Source: an uncultured Siphonobacter sp.
Lineage (GTDB): Bacteria; Bacteroidota; Bacteroidia; Cytophagales; Spirosomataceae
Direction: 5' to 3'
DNA length: 64,000 nucleotides
NCBI GenBank assembly: GCA_913774715.1
Contig: CAJYHS010000048.1
Coordinates: forward strand, 25,480 to 89,479
Under the pieces are notes generated by a model. The model did no database searches. It saw only the letters and a program-made list of their open reading frames with translations, and had not been told where the DNA came from. Positions within the stretch are counted from its first letter, which is position 1. The number at the start of each line of letters is the position of its first letter. This document shows positions 42,966 to 53,062 of the stretch, piece by piece. Position numbers and translations under genes: made by a program.

Positions 42966-43637
42966 TTATTTCAGAGCTTCCGCGTAGTTTTTCGCAGCAG
43001 CTTCCCAGTTTACTACGTCCCAGTAGGCTTTGATGTAATCAGGACGTTTGTTTTGATACTTCAGGTAATAAGCGTGTTCCCATACGTCTAAGCCGATTAC
43101 AGGTGTACCTGGTGTTTCCGCCAGTGCCATTAAAGGATTATCCTGGTTAGGAGTTGACACTACTGCCAGTTTTTTATCCGGCGTAACGATCAACCAGGCC
43201 CAGCCCGAACCAAAGCGAGTAGTAGCGGCTTTATTGAATTCTTCCACGAACTTATCGTAGCTACCGAATGATTTCGTAATCGCATCGGCTAAAGCTCCGG
43301 AAGGTTTTCCACCACGCTTAGGTCCGATGGTATTCCAGAAAAACGTGTGGTTCCAGTGACCACCCGCGTTGTTGCGAATAGCCGGAGCCGTGTTTTTATC
43401 AATTTTCTTTACGACCTGGAAGATCGTTTGTGAAGCTTCAGGCTTACCTTCAACGGCTTTGTTGAGGTTATCTACGTAAGCCTTGTGGTGCTTGCCGTAG
43501 TGAATTTCCATCGTTTGTTTATCAATACTTGGTTCCAGAGCATCCGTAGCGTAAGGTAGGGGAGCCTGAGTAAACTGGGCTGAAACCTGAAAGGCCGATG
43601 CCATCAATCCGGCAACAAGGAGAGTTTTGAAGTTCAT
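42966..43637 (-). CDS. Fe/Mn superoxide dismutase with signal peptide
   Basis: A 223-residue protein. Residues 1-21 are a signal peptide ([21 protein letters not shown]); the rest is a standard Fe/Mn SOD of about 200 residues. Metal ligands: His in [16 protein letters not shown], His in [14 protein letters not shown], and Asp and His in [14 protein letters not shown]. It detoxifies superoxide, here most likely in the periplasm. Whether it uses Fe or Mn cannot be told with confidence. Confidence 0.93.
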   Translation of the reverse strand: MNFKTLLVAGLMASAFQVSAQFTQAPLPYATDALEPSIDKQTMEIHYGKHHKAYVDNLNKAVEGKPEASQTIFQVVKKIDKNTAPAIRNNAGGHWNHTFFWNTIGPKRGGKPSGALADAITKSFGSYDKFVEEFNKAATTRFGSGWAWLIVTPDKKLAVVSTPNQDNPLMALAETPGTPVIGLDVWEHAYYLKYQNKRPDYIKAYWDVVNWEAAAKNYAEALK

Positions 43638-44233
43638 GGTTGAGAAATGGTTTCTAAGGTAAAAATGCTGCGAAGCATGCTGTTCGGGGTAAAGCTATCC
43701 CCGCTGTGCAAGGTCGCAAGGATTTGTTAAATAAAGATTATTTTTTGAACAGAATAATTCTGAAGATTCAGACCTAACCTGCCATTAGAAGTTCTAAAGT
43801 GTATTATGTCTTTAAAAATTCATGCCTAGTCGATTACTGTATCCAGTTCAGTGAATGAAAACTAAATTCAGGCCAGGATGAAAAGCCGTCCTTTGAAATC
43901 TGCTATTTGTCGGATTTTATGGGTAGGTTTAAATTAGGTTTTTCCTCGATTCTCTTCTTAAACATTTTGTTATGAATTGTATGTACCTATGCATCTATCG
44001 CATGTGGAGTTGGTGACCAAATCTTAGGGCCAGTATTTCTCCATTTTAAAAGGATTGAAAGCGGGCTGGTGAGACAAAACAGATTTTTAATTTAACTTTT
44101 CTCGGAAAAGCCTGAAAATGAGAAAGTCTCTGAACTTTTCCATAGACTTTTACTCTTGTTTTTTCATGCTACGCCGAATCCCTCGTTTCGCAGGTATTTA
44201 TTGACTCAGTGTTAGACACTACTCCCTCTTGTT
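43638..44233. other. Long intergenic region before the RND operon
   Basis: 596 bp between divergent genes. I see no ORF, no repeat family member and no clear promoter consensus for the RND operon, only AT-rich sequence with TTTACTCTTG near 44148. A binding site for an efflux regulator could lie here, but nothing stands out. Confidence 0.5.
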
Positions 44234-47200
44234 ATGTGGATTGTCCGATTAGCCTTACAGCGGAAATACACCATTGCGGTGCTGGCTCTGCTGATTCTGA
44301 TTTTAGGGGTGGTATCGATTCGCCAGATGCCTACCGACATTTTTCCCCGTATTAACATTCCCGTTATTTCTGTAATCTGGACCTATCGCGGCCTGTCGAC
44401 CGACGAGATGGAGAAAATGATTACCAACTTCTCTGAAACGTCGGTGATTAACAACGCCTCGGACATTCAGCGGGTAGAATCGCAGACCTATAACGGCGTA
44501 GCGGTGCTGAAAATCTTCTTCCAGCCGACCGTAAAAATAGAAGAAGCTCTGGCGGCCATTACCGGGATTTCGCAGACCATCCGGGTTCGGATGCCGCCCG
44601 GAACCCAGCCGCCCATCATTGTTCGGTATAACGCCACGGATGTTCCCATTCTTCAGTTAAGTATCTCTTCCGATAGTTTAACGGAATCGCAGATTACGGA
44701 TTACATTACTACCCGGATTCGCCCCATGATTTCGACGGTGCCGGGGAGTCGCCTTTCGCAACCCTTCGGCGGTAAGGCTCGTCAGGTTATGGTTGACCTT
44801 GATCCTGAGCTATTAACCGCTCGGGGGGTGTCACCGGAAGACGTGGTCAATGCCGTTTCCGGGCAAAACTTAACCCTGCCTTCTGGTCAGTTACGCCTGG
44901 AAGATCGCGAGTATAACGTTCGTCTGAATACCAAACCCGATGCCATTGTTGCCCTGAATGATATTCCGGTGAAAACCCTGCCTGGCGGCGTAGTGATTCA
45001 CCTGCGGGACGTAGCAAACGTGCACGATGGTTCGATTGTACAGACCAACATTGTCAAGCAGGATGGTCTTCGCGGGGTGTTATTAAACATCGTAAAAACC
45101 GGTAATGCCTCGACCACGGAAGTAGTTGATAAAATCAGAAATGAAGTATTACCCGCCGTTCGCGGAGCTGCTCCGGCTTCTTTACGGATTACAGAGCTTT
45201 TTGATCAATCTGTTTTCGTACGGGCTTCGATTCATGGGGTAGTGGTAGAGGGTCTGATTGCGGCCTTATTAACGGCGGCCATGATTCTGCTGTTCCTGGG
45301 AAGCTGGCGAAGTACGCTGATTGTAGCGATTTCAATTCCTCTATCCATTCTCTGCTCGCTTTCGGTATTATACCTGATGGGCGAAACGCTCAATATCAAC
45401 ACCCTCGGCGGACTGGCTCTGGCGATTGGGATTCTGGTGGATGATGCGACGGTAACCATCGAAAATATTCACCGAAACGAAGAACTGGGCTTGCCACTGC
45501 GAAGGGCTATTATGGTAGGGGCTCAACAAATTGCCACGCCTACGCTGGTAGCAACGCTGACGATTTGTATCGTATTCGTTTCGGTATTGTTCCTCGAAGG
45601 TCCGGCCCGATTCCTGTTTGGCCCGTTGGCCTTGTCGGTTGTATTTGCCATGATCGCTTCGTACATCCTTTCCCGTACGCTGGTTCCGACGCTGGCCGAT
45701 TTATTGCTCAAACATGAGCCGCATCATTCTTCAGATCATCATTCGAACGGACAGGCTCGCCGTCCGAACCTGTTTGCCCGGATGTACCAGAGCTTTAATC
45801 GGGGTTTTGATCGTTTTCAGGGTCGTTACCTGAATGTATTGAAATGGAATCTGGCTCACCGGAAATTAGTATTGGTTGTCTTCTTATTTGTCGTTGGCGT
45901 TACTGCGGTAATGATTCCATTCGTAGGTCGTGACTTCTTCCCGACGGTCGATGCCGGGCAGTTCAAGTTACACATGCGGGCTCCGGCGGGCTCGCGTCTG
46001 GAAGCCACCGAACGCACGGCATCCGAGGTAGAAAAAGTAATCCGTAGTATTATTCCCAGTGAAGAAATCGAAACCGTCATTAATAACATTGGTCTGACCA
46101 GTGAGAGTTATAACATGGTTTTTCAGGATAACTCGTCTTTAGGCTCAGCGGATAGTGAAATTCTGGTGGCTTTGAAAAAAGAGAAGTCACATCCCACGGA
46201 TTATTACACCCGGGCCATTCGGGCCAAACTGGCGGAGGCCATGCCGGATGTTACCTTCTTCTTCCAGCCCGCCGATATCGTTACCCAGATTCTGAACTTC
46301 GGATTAACCTCGCCGATTGATATTCAGGTGATGGGTTTTGACCGGAAGAATAACCTGCGAATCGCGAAAGAAATCCAGGCGAAAGTCGATCAGATTCCCG
46401 GAACGGTAGACGTGCATTTGCACCAGGTCATGAACTCACCTGAATTATACGTGAATATTGACCGGGAGCGGGCGAATCAGCTGGGGCTGAACGAAAGTAA
46501 GGTAGCCAGTAACATGATGATTTCGATGAGTGGAACAACGCAGGTGAACCCGAACTTCTGGCCTGATCCGGTCACGGGTTTCCCGTATCTGATTGCCGTT
46601 CAGACGCCCCCGTATAAACTTAATTCGATTGATAAACTCATGCAGACGCCGCTGGTTACCCAAACCGGCGAGTTAACTCCGCAATCGCTGGCCAACGTAG
46701 CAAAAATAGAACGCCGAATCACGCCCATGGTCGTGAATCGTCTGAATACGCAACCGATGTATGACGTGTACGCCTCGGTAGAACGCACGGATTTGGGCAG
46801 CGTGTCGAGTAAGCTGGAATCAATCGTGAAAGAATACCAGAGTCAATTAAAGCCGGGTAATAAAATTGAAGTACGCGGTCAGGTGGAAAGTATGAACTCG
46901 GCCTTCGTGCGTCTCGGCATCGGTCTGATTTTCGCGGCGGTACTGGTGTACATGCTGATGGTCGTGAATTTCCAGTCCTTCCTCTATCCTTTCATTATCA
47001 TCACGGCCTTACCCGGAGCGATGTGCGGGGTGGTCTGGTTATTATTCCTGACGCAAACCACCTTCAGTATTCCTTCGCTGATGGGAGCCATCATGAGCGT
47101 CGGGGTGGCAACGGCCAACTCCATTTTGCTGGTAAGTTTCGCTCAGGAACAGGTATTCGATCTGCATTTTACGCCGTATCAGGCGGCTCTGGAAGCCGGT

Positions 47201-47446
47201 AGAACTCGTCTCCGCCCCATTCTGATGACTGCCTTGGCAATGATCATCGGGATGTTACCCATGTCTTTAGGGCTGGGAGAAGGCGGCGAGCAAAACGCTC
47301 CGCTGGGCCGGGCTGTCATTGGTGGGTTATTACTGGCGACGTTTACGACCTTATTATTCGTCCCCGTGGTATTCAGTTACCTCGCCAAAAACCGCACCGA
47401 GGCAGAATTAGCCGAAGAAAAAGAACTGGCTGAAATGGTGGTGTAA
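44234..47446 (+). CDS. RND efflux transporter permease (AcrB/HAE-1-like)
   Basis: A 1070-residue inner-membrane pump subunit with the usual two-fold layout: one N-terminal helix (YTIAVLALLILILGVVSI), a large periplasmic porter/docking region, a bundle of helices, then a second copy. The proton-relay pair is in GILVDDATVTIENIHR, and the second half carries FFQPADIVTQILNFGLTSP and ATANSILLVSFAQEQ. It probably expels lipophilic compounds. It is first in the operon, before the adaptor and TolC genes. Confidence 0.95.
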   Translation: MWIVRLALQRKYTIAVLALLILILGVVSIRQMPTDIFPRINIPVISVIWTYRGLSTDEMEKMITNFSETSVINNASDIQRVESQTYNGVAVLKIFFQPTVKIEEALAAITGISQTIRVRMPPGTQPPIIVRYNATDVPILQLSISSDSLTESQITDYITTRIRPMISTVPGSRLSQPFGGKARQVMVDLDPELLTARGVSPEDVVNAVSGQNLTLPSGQLRLEDREYNVRLNTKPDAIVALNDIPVKTLPGGVVIHLRDVANVHDGSIVQTNIVKQDGLRGVLLNIVKTGNASTTEVVDKIRNEVLPAVRGAAPASLRITELFDQSVFVRASIHGVVVEGLIAALLTAAMILLFLGSWRSTLIVAISIPLSILCSLSVLYLMGETLNINTLGGLALAIGILVDDATVTIENIHRNEELGLPLRRAIMVGAQQIATPTLVATLTICIVFVSVLFLEGPARFLFGPLALSVVFAMIASYILSRTLVPTLADLLLKHEPHHSSDHHSNGQARRPNLFARMYQSFNRGFDRFQGRYLNVLKWNLAHRKLVLVVFLFVVGVTAVMIPFVGRDFFPTVDAGQFKLHMRAPAGSRLEATERTASEVEKVIRSIIPSEEIETVINNIGLTSESYNMVFQDNSSLGSADSEILVALKKEKSHPTDYYTRAIRAKLAEAMPDVTFFFQPADIVTQILNFGLTSPIDIQVMGFDRKNNLRIAKEIQAKVDQIPGTVDVHLHQVMNSPELYVNIDRERANQLGLNESKVASNMMISMSGTTQVNPNFWPDPVTGFPYLIAVQTPPYKLNSIDKLMQTPLVTQTGELTPQSLANVAKIERRITPMVVNRLNTQPMYDVYASVERTDLGSVSSKLESIVKEYQSQLKPGNKIEVRGQVESMNSAFVRLGIGLIFAAVLVYMLMVVNFQSFLYPFIIITALPGAMCGVVWLLFLTQTTFSIPSLMGAIMSVGVATANSILLVSFAQEQVFDLHFTPYQAALEAGRTRLRPILMTALAMIIGMLPMSLGLGEGGEQNAPLGRAVIGGLLLATFTTLLFVPVVFSYLAKNRTEAELAEEKELAEMVV

Positions 47447-47448
47447 TA

Positions 47449-47566
47449 GAGTTGTCAGTTTTCGGTTTACTGTTTTCAGAAGAACATTCACTGAAAACGT
47501 CAAACTGACAACTGTAAACTGTTAAGAACTGAAAAACGGCAAACTGATAACTGTAAACTAGTAAGA
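47449..47566. repeat. AACTGAAAAC-type repeat between permease and adaptor, copy 3
   Basis: GTTGTCAGTTTTCGGTTTAC and its inverse CAAACTGACAAC lie around a short loop (about 47451-47514), followed by a further ACTGAAAAACGGCAAACTGA run to about 47560. Confidence 0.65.
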
Positions 47567-47568
47567 AC

Positions 47569-48630
47569 ATGAAAAGACTTTGGATATGGCTGATTCCGGT
47601 GGGATTATTGGCTTTATTCTTCTTCGTAGGCATTTTGCCCCGAATTAAAAATCAACAGGAATTGCACGCGGAAAGCGAGGCGGGTAAAAGCCGGACTGCA
47701 CTTGTAAATACAGTAGTGGTGAAACGAGCGGCTGACACGACGGGCCTTACCCTTCCTGGACAGATTATGCCCTATCGCGAAACGCAGGTATACGCCCGTA
47801 CGCAGGGATTTCTGCGTCAGCGATTCGTAGATATTGGCAGTAAAGTACGTCGGGGAAATGTATTAGCTACCATTGATGCTCCCGAACTGGATCAGGACAT
47901 TCTGAAAGCTCAGGCCGATTTAAAACTAGCTCAATCTAATCTGGATCGCGTGAAAAGTGCGGGCATTCCCGGAGCCGTTTCTCAACAGGATATTGATAAC
48001 CGTCAGGCGGGTTTCGACGTGGGCCGGGCGACGCTTCAGCGTTTACAGGCGTTGAAAGGATTACAACAGGTTCGGGCCCCGTTCAACGGCATTGTAACGG
48101 CTCGTAACGCCGATGTAGGTGCGTTAATTAATACGGGTAACATTTCGCTATTTACGGTGTCGCAACTGGATACCCTTCGCGTATATATCGACGTTCCTCA
48201 GACGTATTACCGCATGGTATCCATTGGCTTGCCCGCCAAGGTAAAGATTCCTGAATTAGGTAAAACGTTTACGGGTAAGGTTGTTCGCACCTCAGGAACG
48301 CTTCGTTCTTCTTCACGTACGTTGTTAACCGAAGTAGCCATTCCCAACCATTCGGGCGAACTGGTAGCAGGTTTATATGGTCAGGTAACGCTGGACGTAC
48401 GGGCCGAAAATCCTCCCGTCCGCATTCCGGCTAATACTTTATTGATTACCCCCGAAGGACCCAGAGTGATCGTAGTTTCGGCCAATAACCAGGTAAAATA
48501 TCAGCCTATTACCATTGGCCGCGATTTTGGTACCAGTCTGGAAATTCTGGAAGGTTTACAGGGCGAGGAACGTCTGGTAACTAATCCTTCCGACGGTCTG
48601 AAAGACGGCCAGATGGTGCGAGTGAAATAG
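47569..48630 (+). CDS. RND efflux periplasmic adaptor
   Basis: A 353-residue membrane-fusion protein. An N-terminal anchor helix (WLIPVGLLALFFFVGILP) is followed by a barrel-sandwich lipoyl half (RETQVYARTQGFLRQRFVDIGSKVRRGNVLATIDAPELD), a coiled-coil hairpin (LKAQADLKLAQSNLDRVKSAG, SQQDIDNRQAGFDVGRATL), the second lipoyl half (VRAPFNGIVTARNADVGALI) and beta-barrel domains. It links the permease to TolC. It lies in an operon with the permease, separated by a 122-bp repeat-filled gap. Confidence 0.94.
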   Translation: MKRLWIWLIPVGLLALFFFVGILPRIKNQQELHAESEAGKSRTALVNTVVVKRAADTTGLTLPGQIMPYRETQVYARTQGFLRQRFVDIGSKVRRGNVLATIDAPELDQDILKAQADLKLAQSNLDRVKSAGIPGAVSQQDIDNRQAGFDVGRATLQRLQALKGLQQVRAPFNGIVTARNADVGALINTGNISLFTVSQLDTLRVYIDVPQTYYRMVSIGLPAKVKIPELGKTFTGKVVRTSGTLRSSSRTLLTEVAIPNHSGELVAGLYGQVTLDVRAENPPVRIPANTLLITPEGPRVIVVSANNQVKYQPITIGRDFGTSLEILEGLQGEERLVTNPSDGLKDGQMVRVK

Positions 48631-48631
48631 T

Positions 48632-48790
48632 TTTCTGTTGACCGTTTTCAGTTTTCAATTATTGAAAAAGTAGATAAGGAGTTCTTAGATCTGAAAAATG
48701 TCAAAGCTAAAGATGGAGTGAGAAACGAGGTTAAAGCTGGATCAGTGGAACGTCATTCACTCATTCTATCATTCACTCATTCAAAATTGC
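48632..48790. repeat. Mixed repeat block between adaptor and TolC genes, copy 4
   Basis: TTTTCTGTTGACCGTTTTCAG-type sequence at 48630-48660, then a CATTCACTCATTC string repeated at about 48755-48785. The gap joins two repeat vocabularies. Confidence 0.55.
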
Positions 48791-48819
48791 CTAACGCTTC
48801 CCAAGTTTTACCGAACGTT

Positions 48820-50130
48820 ATGAATTGTATTGTTAAAATCAGTGGATTGGTGTTGCTGGCGGTTAGTACGTTGCGGGCACAGACACCAGCGAGCCGACCT
48901 TTCGTTGATCCGGAATTAGATAAATTAATAGAAGCGGGAATTAGCTTTAATCCCGATGTAAAAAATGCCCTGAGTCGGGTGGAAGAAGCCCGCATCCGAA
49001 TTCGGGTGGCGGAGTCATATTTGCAGCCTACCGTTCGGGGTAATCCGGGTATTCAGACGCAAAGCCTTTCGCCCAACCGACCCGTGCAGTTCGTAAACGT
49101 CCGGGCTCAGCGGGTACAATTGACTACCTTTCAGATCCCAGTCGATGCCAGTTTTGAGCTGGACTTATTTCGTCGGCTCAGGCAAGGCGTACGCTTAACG
49201 GAAATTCAGACGCAGATCACGGAAGCCGATGTACAAATCACCCGATTGGCCGTAGCTTCTGAAATTGCCCGTTTATATGCCCTGGTTCGGTCGAACGACG
49301 CGGAGCAAACCGTTTTTGATCGAACGCTGTCGGCCCGGGATTCGGTATTAGCGGTTGTTCGCGAACGCTTTCGGATTGGGTTAACCAGCGAAATTGACGT
49401 ACGCCGGGCAGAAACGGAGATTGGCAACCTCAAAACCCAGCAGTCGGCCCTGCAACGCAGCCGGCATGAGCTGGAAAACGGCCTGGCGATTCTAACCGGC
49501 CAAAGTCCGGAAAGTTTTACGCTTTCGCGGGCCACTCTTCCCAGTTACCCAACGCCAACGTATGCTACGATTACCCCTGAGTTACTAAAAAATCGTCCTG
49601 ATATTCAGCAAACTGATTTACAGATTGCCGCCGCTGATGTCAATGCAGATATTGCCAGTAAAGCGTTAAAACCCCGAATCATCGCTGCGGGCTCTGGTGG
49701 ATTGATCAGTGGACGGGTAGGGGATGTGTTTTTACCTTCGAGTTATACCTATACGGCTGGAGCAACGGCCAGTTTTCCCATTTACGAAGGTCGCCGGAAT
49801 CGTGAAAATATTAATCTAGCCAAACAGCAGGTGCAAACTGCCCGAACAGTAGTAGATCAGCGATTGGTCAATGCTCAGCGGGAAGCGGAAGTAGCTCTGG
49901 ATAACATTCGTGATCTGGAAACGCAGATTACCAATCAGCAGAATGTGATTGAAACAGCGGGCAAAACAGAGTTGCTAGTACGGGATGTTTACAAAAAAGG
50001 GTTAACTACCTATCTGGATGTTCTGGACGCCCAGCGGACTTCCCTCGAAGCCGAACGTCAGCTGGCTCAGTTGCAGGGCCAACGCCTGATTTACGCAGTT
50101 GCTCTCTGGAAAGCATTGGGTGGGCAGTAA
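48820..50130 (+). CDS. TolC-family outer-membrane efflux protein
   Basis: 436 residues from the ATG at 48820, which begins a signal peptide (MNCIVKISGLVLLAVSTLRAQ); the frame opens further upstream at 48718 inside the repeat block. Two outer-membrane efflux domains follow, each a long helical hairpin: LDKLIEAGISFNPDVKNALSRVEEARIRI, ITRLAVASEIARLYALVRS, and the second copy with LLKNRPDIQQTDLQIAAADVNADIA and LVNAQREAEVALDNIRDLE. It is the outer-membrane channel of the RND pump. A terminator follows at 50175. Confidence 0.92.
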   Translation: MNCIVKISGLVLLAVSTLRAQTPASRPFVDPELDKLIEAGISFNPDVKNALSRVEEARIRIRVAESYLQPTVRGNPGIQTQSLSPNRPVQFVNVRAQRVQLTTFQIPVDASFELDLFRRLRQGVRLTEIQTQITEADVQITRLAVASEIARLYALVRSNDAEQTVFDRTLSARDSVLAVVRERFRIGLTSEIDVRRAETEIGNLKTQQSALQRSRHELENGLAILTGQSPESFTLSRATLPSYPTPTYATITPELLKNRPDIQQTDLQIAAADVNADIASKALKPRIIAAGSGGLISGRVGDVFLPSSYTYTAGATASFPIYEGRRNRENINLAKQQVQTARTVVDQRLVNAQREAEVALDNIRDLETQITNQQNVIETAGKTELLVRDVYKKGLTTYLDVLDAQRTSLEAERQLAQLQGQRLIYAVALWKALGGQ

Positions 50131-50136
50131 AGATTT

Positions 50137-50174
50137 ATAGACTGGTGTTACATAAATAGACTGGTGTTACATAA
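50137..50174. repeat. 19-bp perfect tandem duplication
   Basis: ATAGACTGGTGTTACATAA occurs twice head to tail right after the tolC stop and before the terminator. Confidence 0.8.
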
Positions 50175-50204
50175 AAAGAAGGCACGAAGCTCTGTGCCTT
50201 CTTT
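50175..50204 (+). terminator. RND operon terminator
   Basis: AAAGAAGGCAC (50175-50185) pairs with GTGCCTTCTTT (50194-50204). Confidence 0.75.
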
Positions 50205-50477
50205 ATTATGTATAGACGTTGTGAAGTGTTATGCTGGCTTGATAACCTTTCCAGCGTTTCGGTAATAAACAAAGAGCTTATAACCATAGTTAGGTACTTT
50301 GCGTTGGTCGACTCAACAACATTGAATACTTTTGTGGGTCAGAAAGAGATTTAAAGATGAGTCAACTTGAAAGAATTATGATCGACTTACCTTGAGATGA
50401 TACCATTCTGACTATACTGATTTTCCCATACCAGAAACCGAAGCAGTCTTCAACCCCCTGATTGATTAAGCATTACA

Positions 50478-51749
50478 ATGCCAATTCTTACCGTCTTTTA
50501 CATTAAAGTAATCCTGAGTATCTTTCTGACTGCCGGCGTAATCTGGACCGTTTGGAAACCCGCTGTTTTATCCGAATGGCAGCGAAAAAATGATACTCTT
50601 GCGTTTGGCCTGGGTTTTCTGATTTTGCGTCTGATTCCCTGGATTGCCATCTTTATCGTTCTGAATCAGGAGCCGCGGGGTGATGTCCCTTTTTTCTTTT
50701 ACAAAGCTGAAGGAGCCAAAGCGGGCGGTTTTGTATACCGGGATTTCTGGTCGTATCACGCTCCTTTGTTTGCTTACATTATCAGTTTGCCGATCTGGAT
50801 CTGGCACAATGCACGGGCCATCGTCCTTTTTATGGTTCTGATGGAAACCCTGATTCTCTGGCTAACGTATCAGACGTATAAAAAAGAAAAATCGGATGCC
50901 CTGCAAGCCACGTTTATTTACTGGCTGCTACCGGCTTCGTTTATGTATATTCTGATTGATGGTCAGGAAGAAGTCTGGTTCTGGGGGCTGGCTTTGCTCA
51001 TGTGGCGACACGTCAAGAAAAAACCGGTCGATTACGAAGTAGGGCTTGGGATTATCTTTGCCATTGCCTTATTAACGACCAAGGCAACCTTCGTTTTCTT
51101 CTTGCCTCCCTTGCTGTTCAGTGTTCGTAAGCCCATTAAAATGTTGCTGGTGATGGCGGCCATTGGTTTACCTGCTTTAGCCTTTTTATACTGGAGAATC
51201 GGGGATCTGTTCCTGATGCCCATTCAGCATACCGAGCAGTTAATGACACCGAATTTATTCTCCATTACGCGGCCATTTATTGAATTATTCGTACACATTG
51301 ATCATACGAATTCTACGGCAGTCAACTGGATTGGATTGATCATTACCATGATACTGGTTTCGTATCTGGCGTACCGCGGACGGGTGAACGCCCTGAGTCA
51401 TACATTACCCTCTCTTTTTATTTCGACGTTTGCCTGCATGATGATTTTTCAGGCAAGTGCTCCGGGGGCTTACCTCATTGCGTACGTACTGGCGGTGGTT
51501 TTCGAAATCGTCGATCTGAAAAATAACAAACATCTATTAATCTTGTTAGTACTTAGTTGGTTGACAGTTGTGCAACCCTTTGTGAATGTTTGGATTAAGC
51601 AGCCGGATTATACCAATTTCTCGATGTTAACGAACCCGGCGTATTTGGGGGAATTATGTTTACAATTGGTCAACGTGGCCTGTTTCTTTTGGGTTGTAGT
51701 GAAAGCCGCCATTAAGATTGTGACTCCTAATTATTTAAGACCGGCATGA
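50478..51749 (+). CDS. Multi-spanning membrane protein, GT-C glycosyltransferase-like (paralogue A)
   Basis: A 423-residue protein with ten or more membrane helices. After the second helix comes EGAKAGGFVYRDFWSYHAPLFAYII, a pattern (E, then VYRDFW, then H/SPL) seen in GT-C lipid-phosphosugar-dependent glycosyltransferases. A second motif lies after about helix 4 (LLPASFMYILIDGQEEVWFWGL). It probably moves a sugar from a polyprenyl-phosphate carrier on the periplasmic side. It shares these motifs with the next gene, overlaps it by ATGA, and forms an operon with it. No family name is certain. Confidence 0.62.
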   Translation: MPILTVFYIKVILSIFLTAGVIWTVWKPAVLSEWQRKNDTLAFGLGFLILRLIPWIAIFIVLNQEPRGDVPFFFYKAEGAKAGGFVYRDFWSYHAPLFAYIISLPIWIWHNARAIVLFMVLMETLILWLTYQTYKKEKSDALQATFIYWLLPASFMYILIDGQEEVWFWGLALLMWRHVKKKPVDYEVGLGIIFAIALLTTKATFVFFLPPLLFSVRKPIKMLLVMAAIGLPALAFLYWRIGDLFLMPIQHTEQLMTPNLFSITRPFIELFVHIDHTNSTAVNWIGLIITMILVSYLAYRGRVNALSHTLPSLFISTFACMMIFQASAPGAYLIAYVLAVVFEIVDLKNNKHLLILLVLSWLTVVQPFVNVWIKQPDYTNFSMLTNPAYLGELCLQLVNVACFFWVVVKAAIKIVTPNYLRPA

Positions 51750-53014
51750 GTGTTGTTCTAGCCAAGTTGATTATTAGTCTGTTGTGCCTGTTGCTGGTAA
51801 GCATTGTACTGTATTTCAGACCACAGATCACCCTTGGATTAAAAAATAAAAGCGTCGTTGGCGTAATGGGCACGGGCTGGGTATTACTCCGCGTATTGCC
51901 TTTTCTGATTATTTACATGTGGGCTGAATACCAGCCTACCTCGGATGTAAATGGATTCTGGGACGAAGGCAGTAAAGCCTCGCAGGGCATGCTGGTCTAT
52001 AAAGATTTCTGGTCGCCCTATTCACCCTTATATGCGTATTACCTAGGCCTTTGGCTGAAAATCTGGTATAATCCCAAGATGATCATCCTCACCATGGCCG
52101 CCATGGATGGACTGGCTCTGGTATTAACGTATCAGCTTTTTCGCTATAAAACCAGTACGGAAGACCTGCTTTTTAAATCCCTGGTATATCTCTTGCTACC
52201 AGGATCACTGGTGCTCTGCATTGTGGGAGCTCAGGAAGACATCTGGATGTGGTTATTCGTGGTTATGGCTTACCTCACCCGCAAACGCTACGGCGTGGTT
52301 GGGTTTAGCCTGGTGATGGCTTTAGGGGTTCTGATGACAAAGGCTATTTTTGGCCTGGCCTTATTTCCCTTATTCCTGATTGAGAAAGAAAAAATCCGCT
52401 TTCTGATTCCCATTTCTATCGTTGGAGCTATTTCGTTAGTGGTTTTATACCTGACCGTAGGGATGGAATTCATGCAGCCGCTTGATGAGGCCAATGTACT
52501 GAGAGCTCCCAATATTCTTTCGGTAATAAACCCCTGGCTTTTTAACTCCGTAGGGACGGGGGCGAAAGCCTGGAACTGGTTTGGCCTTGTGGTCACCATT
52601 GGGGTAGGGTGTATTACTGCCTGGCGATTACGCACGGCCGAGTACCCCGTTATGCTGGCTCATTTATGGGTAAGTATGTACGGTCTGATGATGGTAGCTC
52701 AACAAAGTGCATATAGCAATTACCTGTTTTTATTCCTGTTACCCATGGTCTTCGAGATCATTGACTGGAAAAACCGAAAACAGGTATTTTTACTTTTTGT
52801 CTTCAATATACTAGCCGTGATTCACCCTTCCATGTGGTGGCGACAGGGAATGCCTATCTACCTGAGTCCGGCCGACATTTTTGCGATTCCTGAGCGTACG
52901 CTGGATTACTGCATCCAGCTGTGCATTGTATGTGTAACGCTTTATTTCGTTTGGGGATCTTTTCCACGAAAAAAAAAAGTAACTCAGGAAGAGCCGGAAT
53001 TGGTTATCGCGTAG
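51746..53014 (+). CDS. Multi-spanning membrane protein, GT-C glycosyltransferase-like (paralogue B)
   Basis: A 422-residue protein of the same length and layout as the gene before it, whose stop overlaps its start (ATGA). Matching motifs: EGSKASQGMLVYKDFWSPYSPLYAYY and LLPGSLVLCIVGAQEDIWMWL. The similarity is diffuse outside these blocks, so the duplication is old. One difference: His of the first motif (YHAPL) is Tyr here (YSPL). It is probably also a glycosyltransferase acting at the membrane. Confidence 0.62.
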   Translation: MSVVLAKLIISLLCLLLVSIVLYFRPQITLGLKNKSVVGVMGTGWVLLRVLPFLIIYMWAEYQPTSDVNGFWDEGSKASQGMLVYKDFWSPYSPLYAYYLGLWLKIWYNPKMIILTMAAMDGLALVLTYQLFRYKTSTEDLLFKSLVYLLLPGSLVLCIVGAQEDIWMWLFVVMAYLTRKRYGVVGFSLVMALGVLMTKAIFGLALFPLFLIEKEKIRFLIPISIVGAISLVVLYLTVGMEFMQPLDEANVLRAPNILSVINPWLFNSVGTGAKAWNWFGLVVTIGVGCITAWRLRTAEYPVMLAHLWVSMYGLMMVAQQSAYSNYLFLFLLPMVFEIIDWKNRKQVFLLFVFNILAVIHPSMWWRQGMPIYLSPADIFAIPERTLDYCIQLCIVCVTLYFVWGSFPRKKKVTQEEPELVIA

Positions 53015-53062
53015 ATGGGCCGCTGAGAACTATTTATAAATCCCGAAATCAGAAATTAGTAC

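Larger units (their letters stand above)
50131..50477. other. Intergenic region after the RND operon
   Basis: 347 bp. It holds a 19-bp tandem duplication (ATAGACTGGTGTTACATAA, 50137-50174) and a terminator (AAAGAAGGCAC 50175-50185 with GTGCCTTCTTT 50194-50204). The rest shows no ORF; TACTTTTG at about 50329-50336 could be a promoter of the next gene. Confidence 0.55.

Noticed and set aside
48718..48819. N-terminal extension of the TolC frame
   Set aside because: It is encoded by the repeat block; the ATG at 48820 starts a normal signal peptide.
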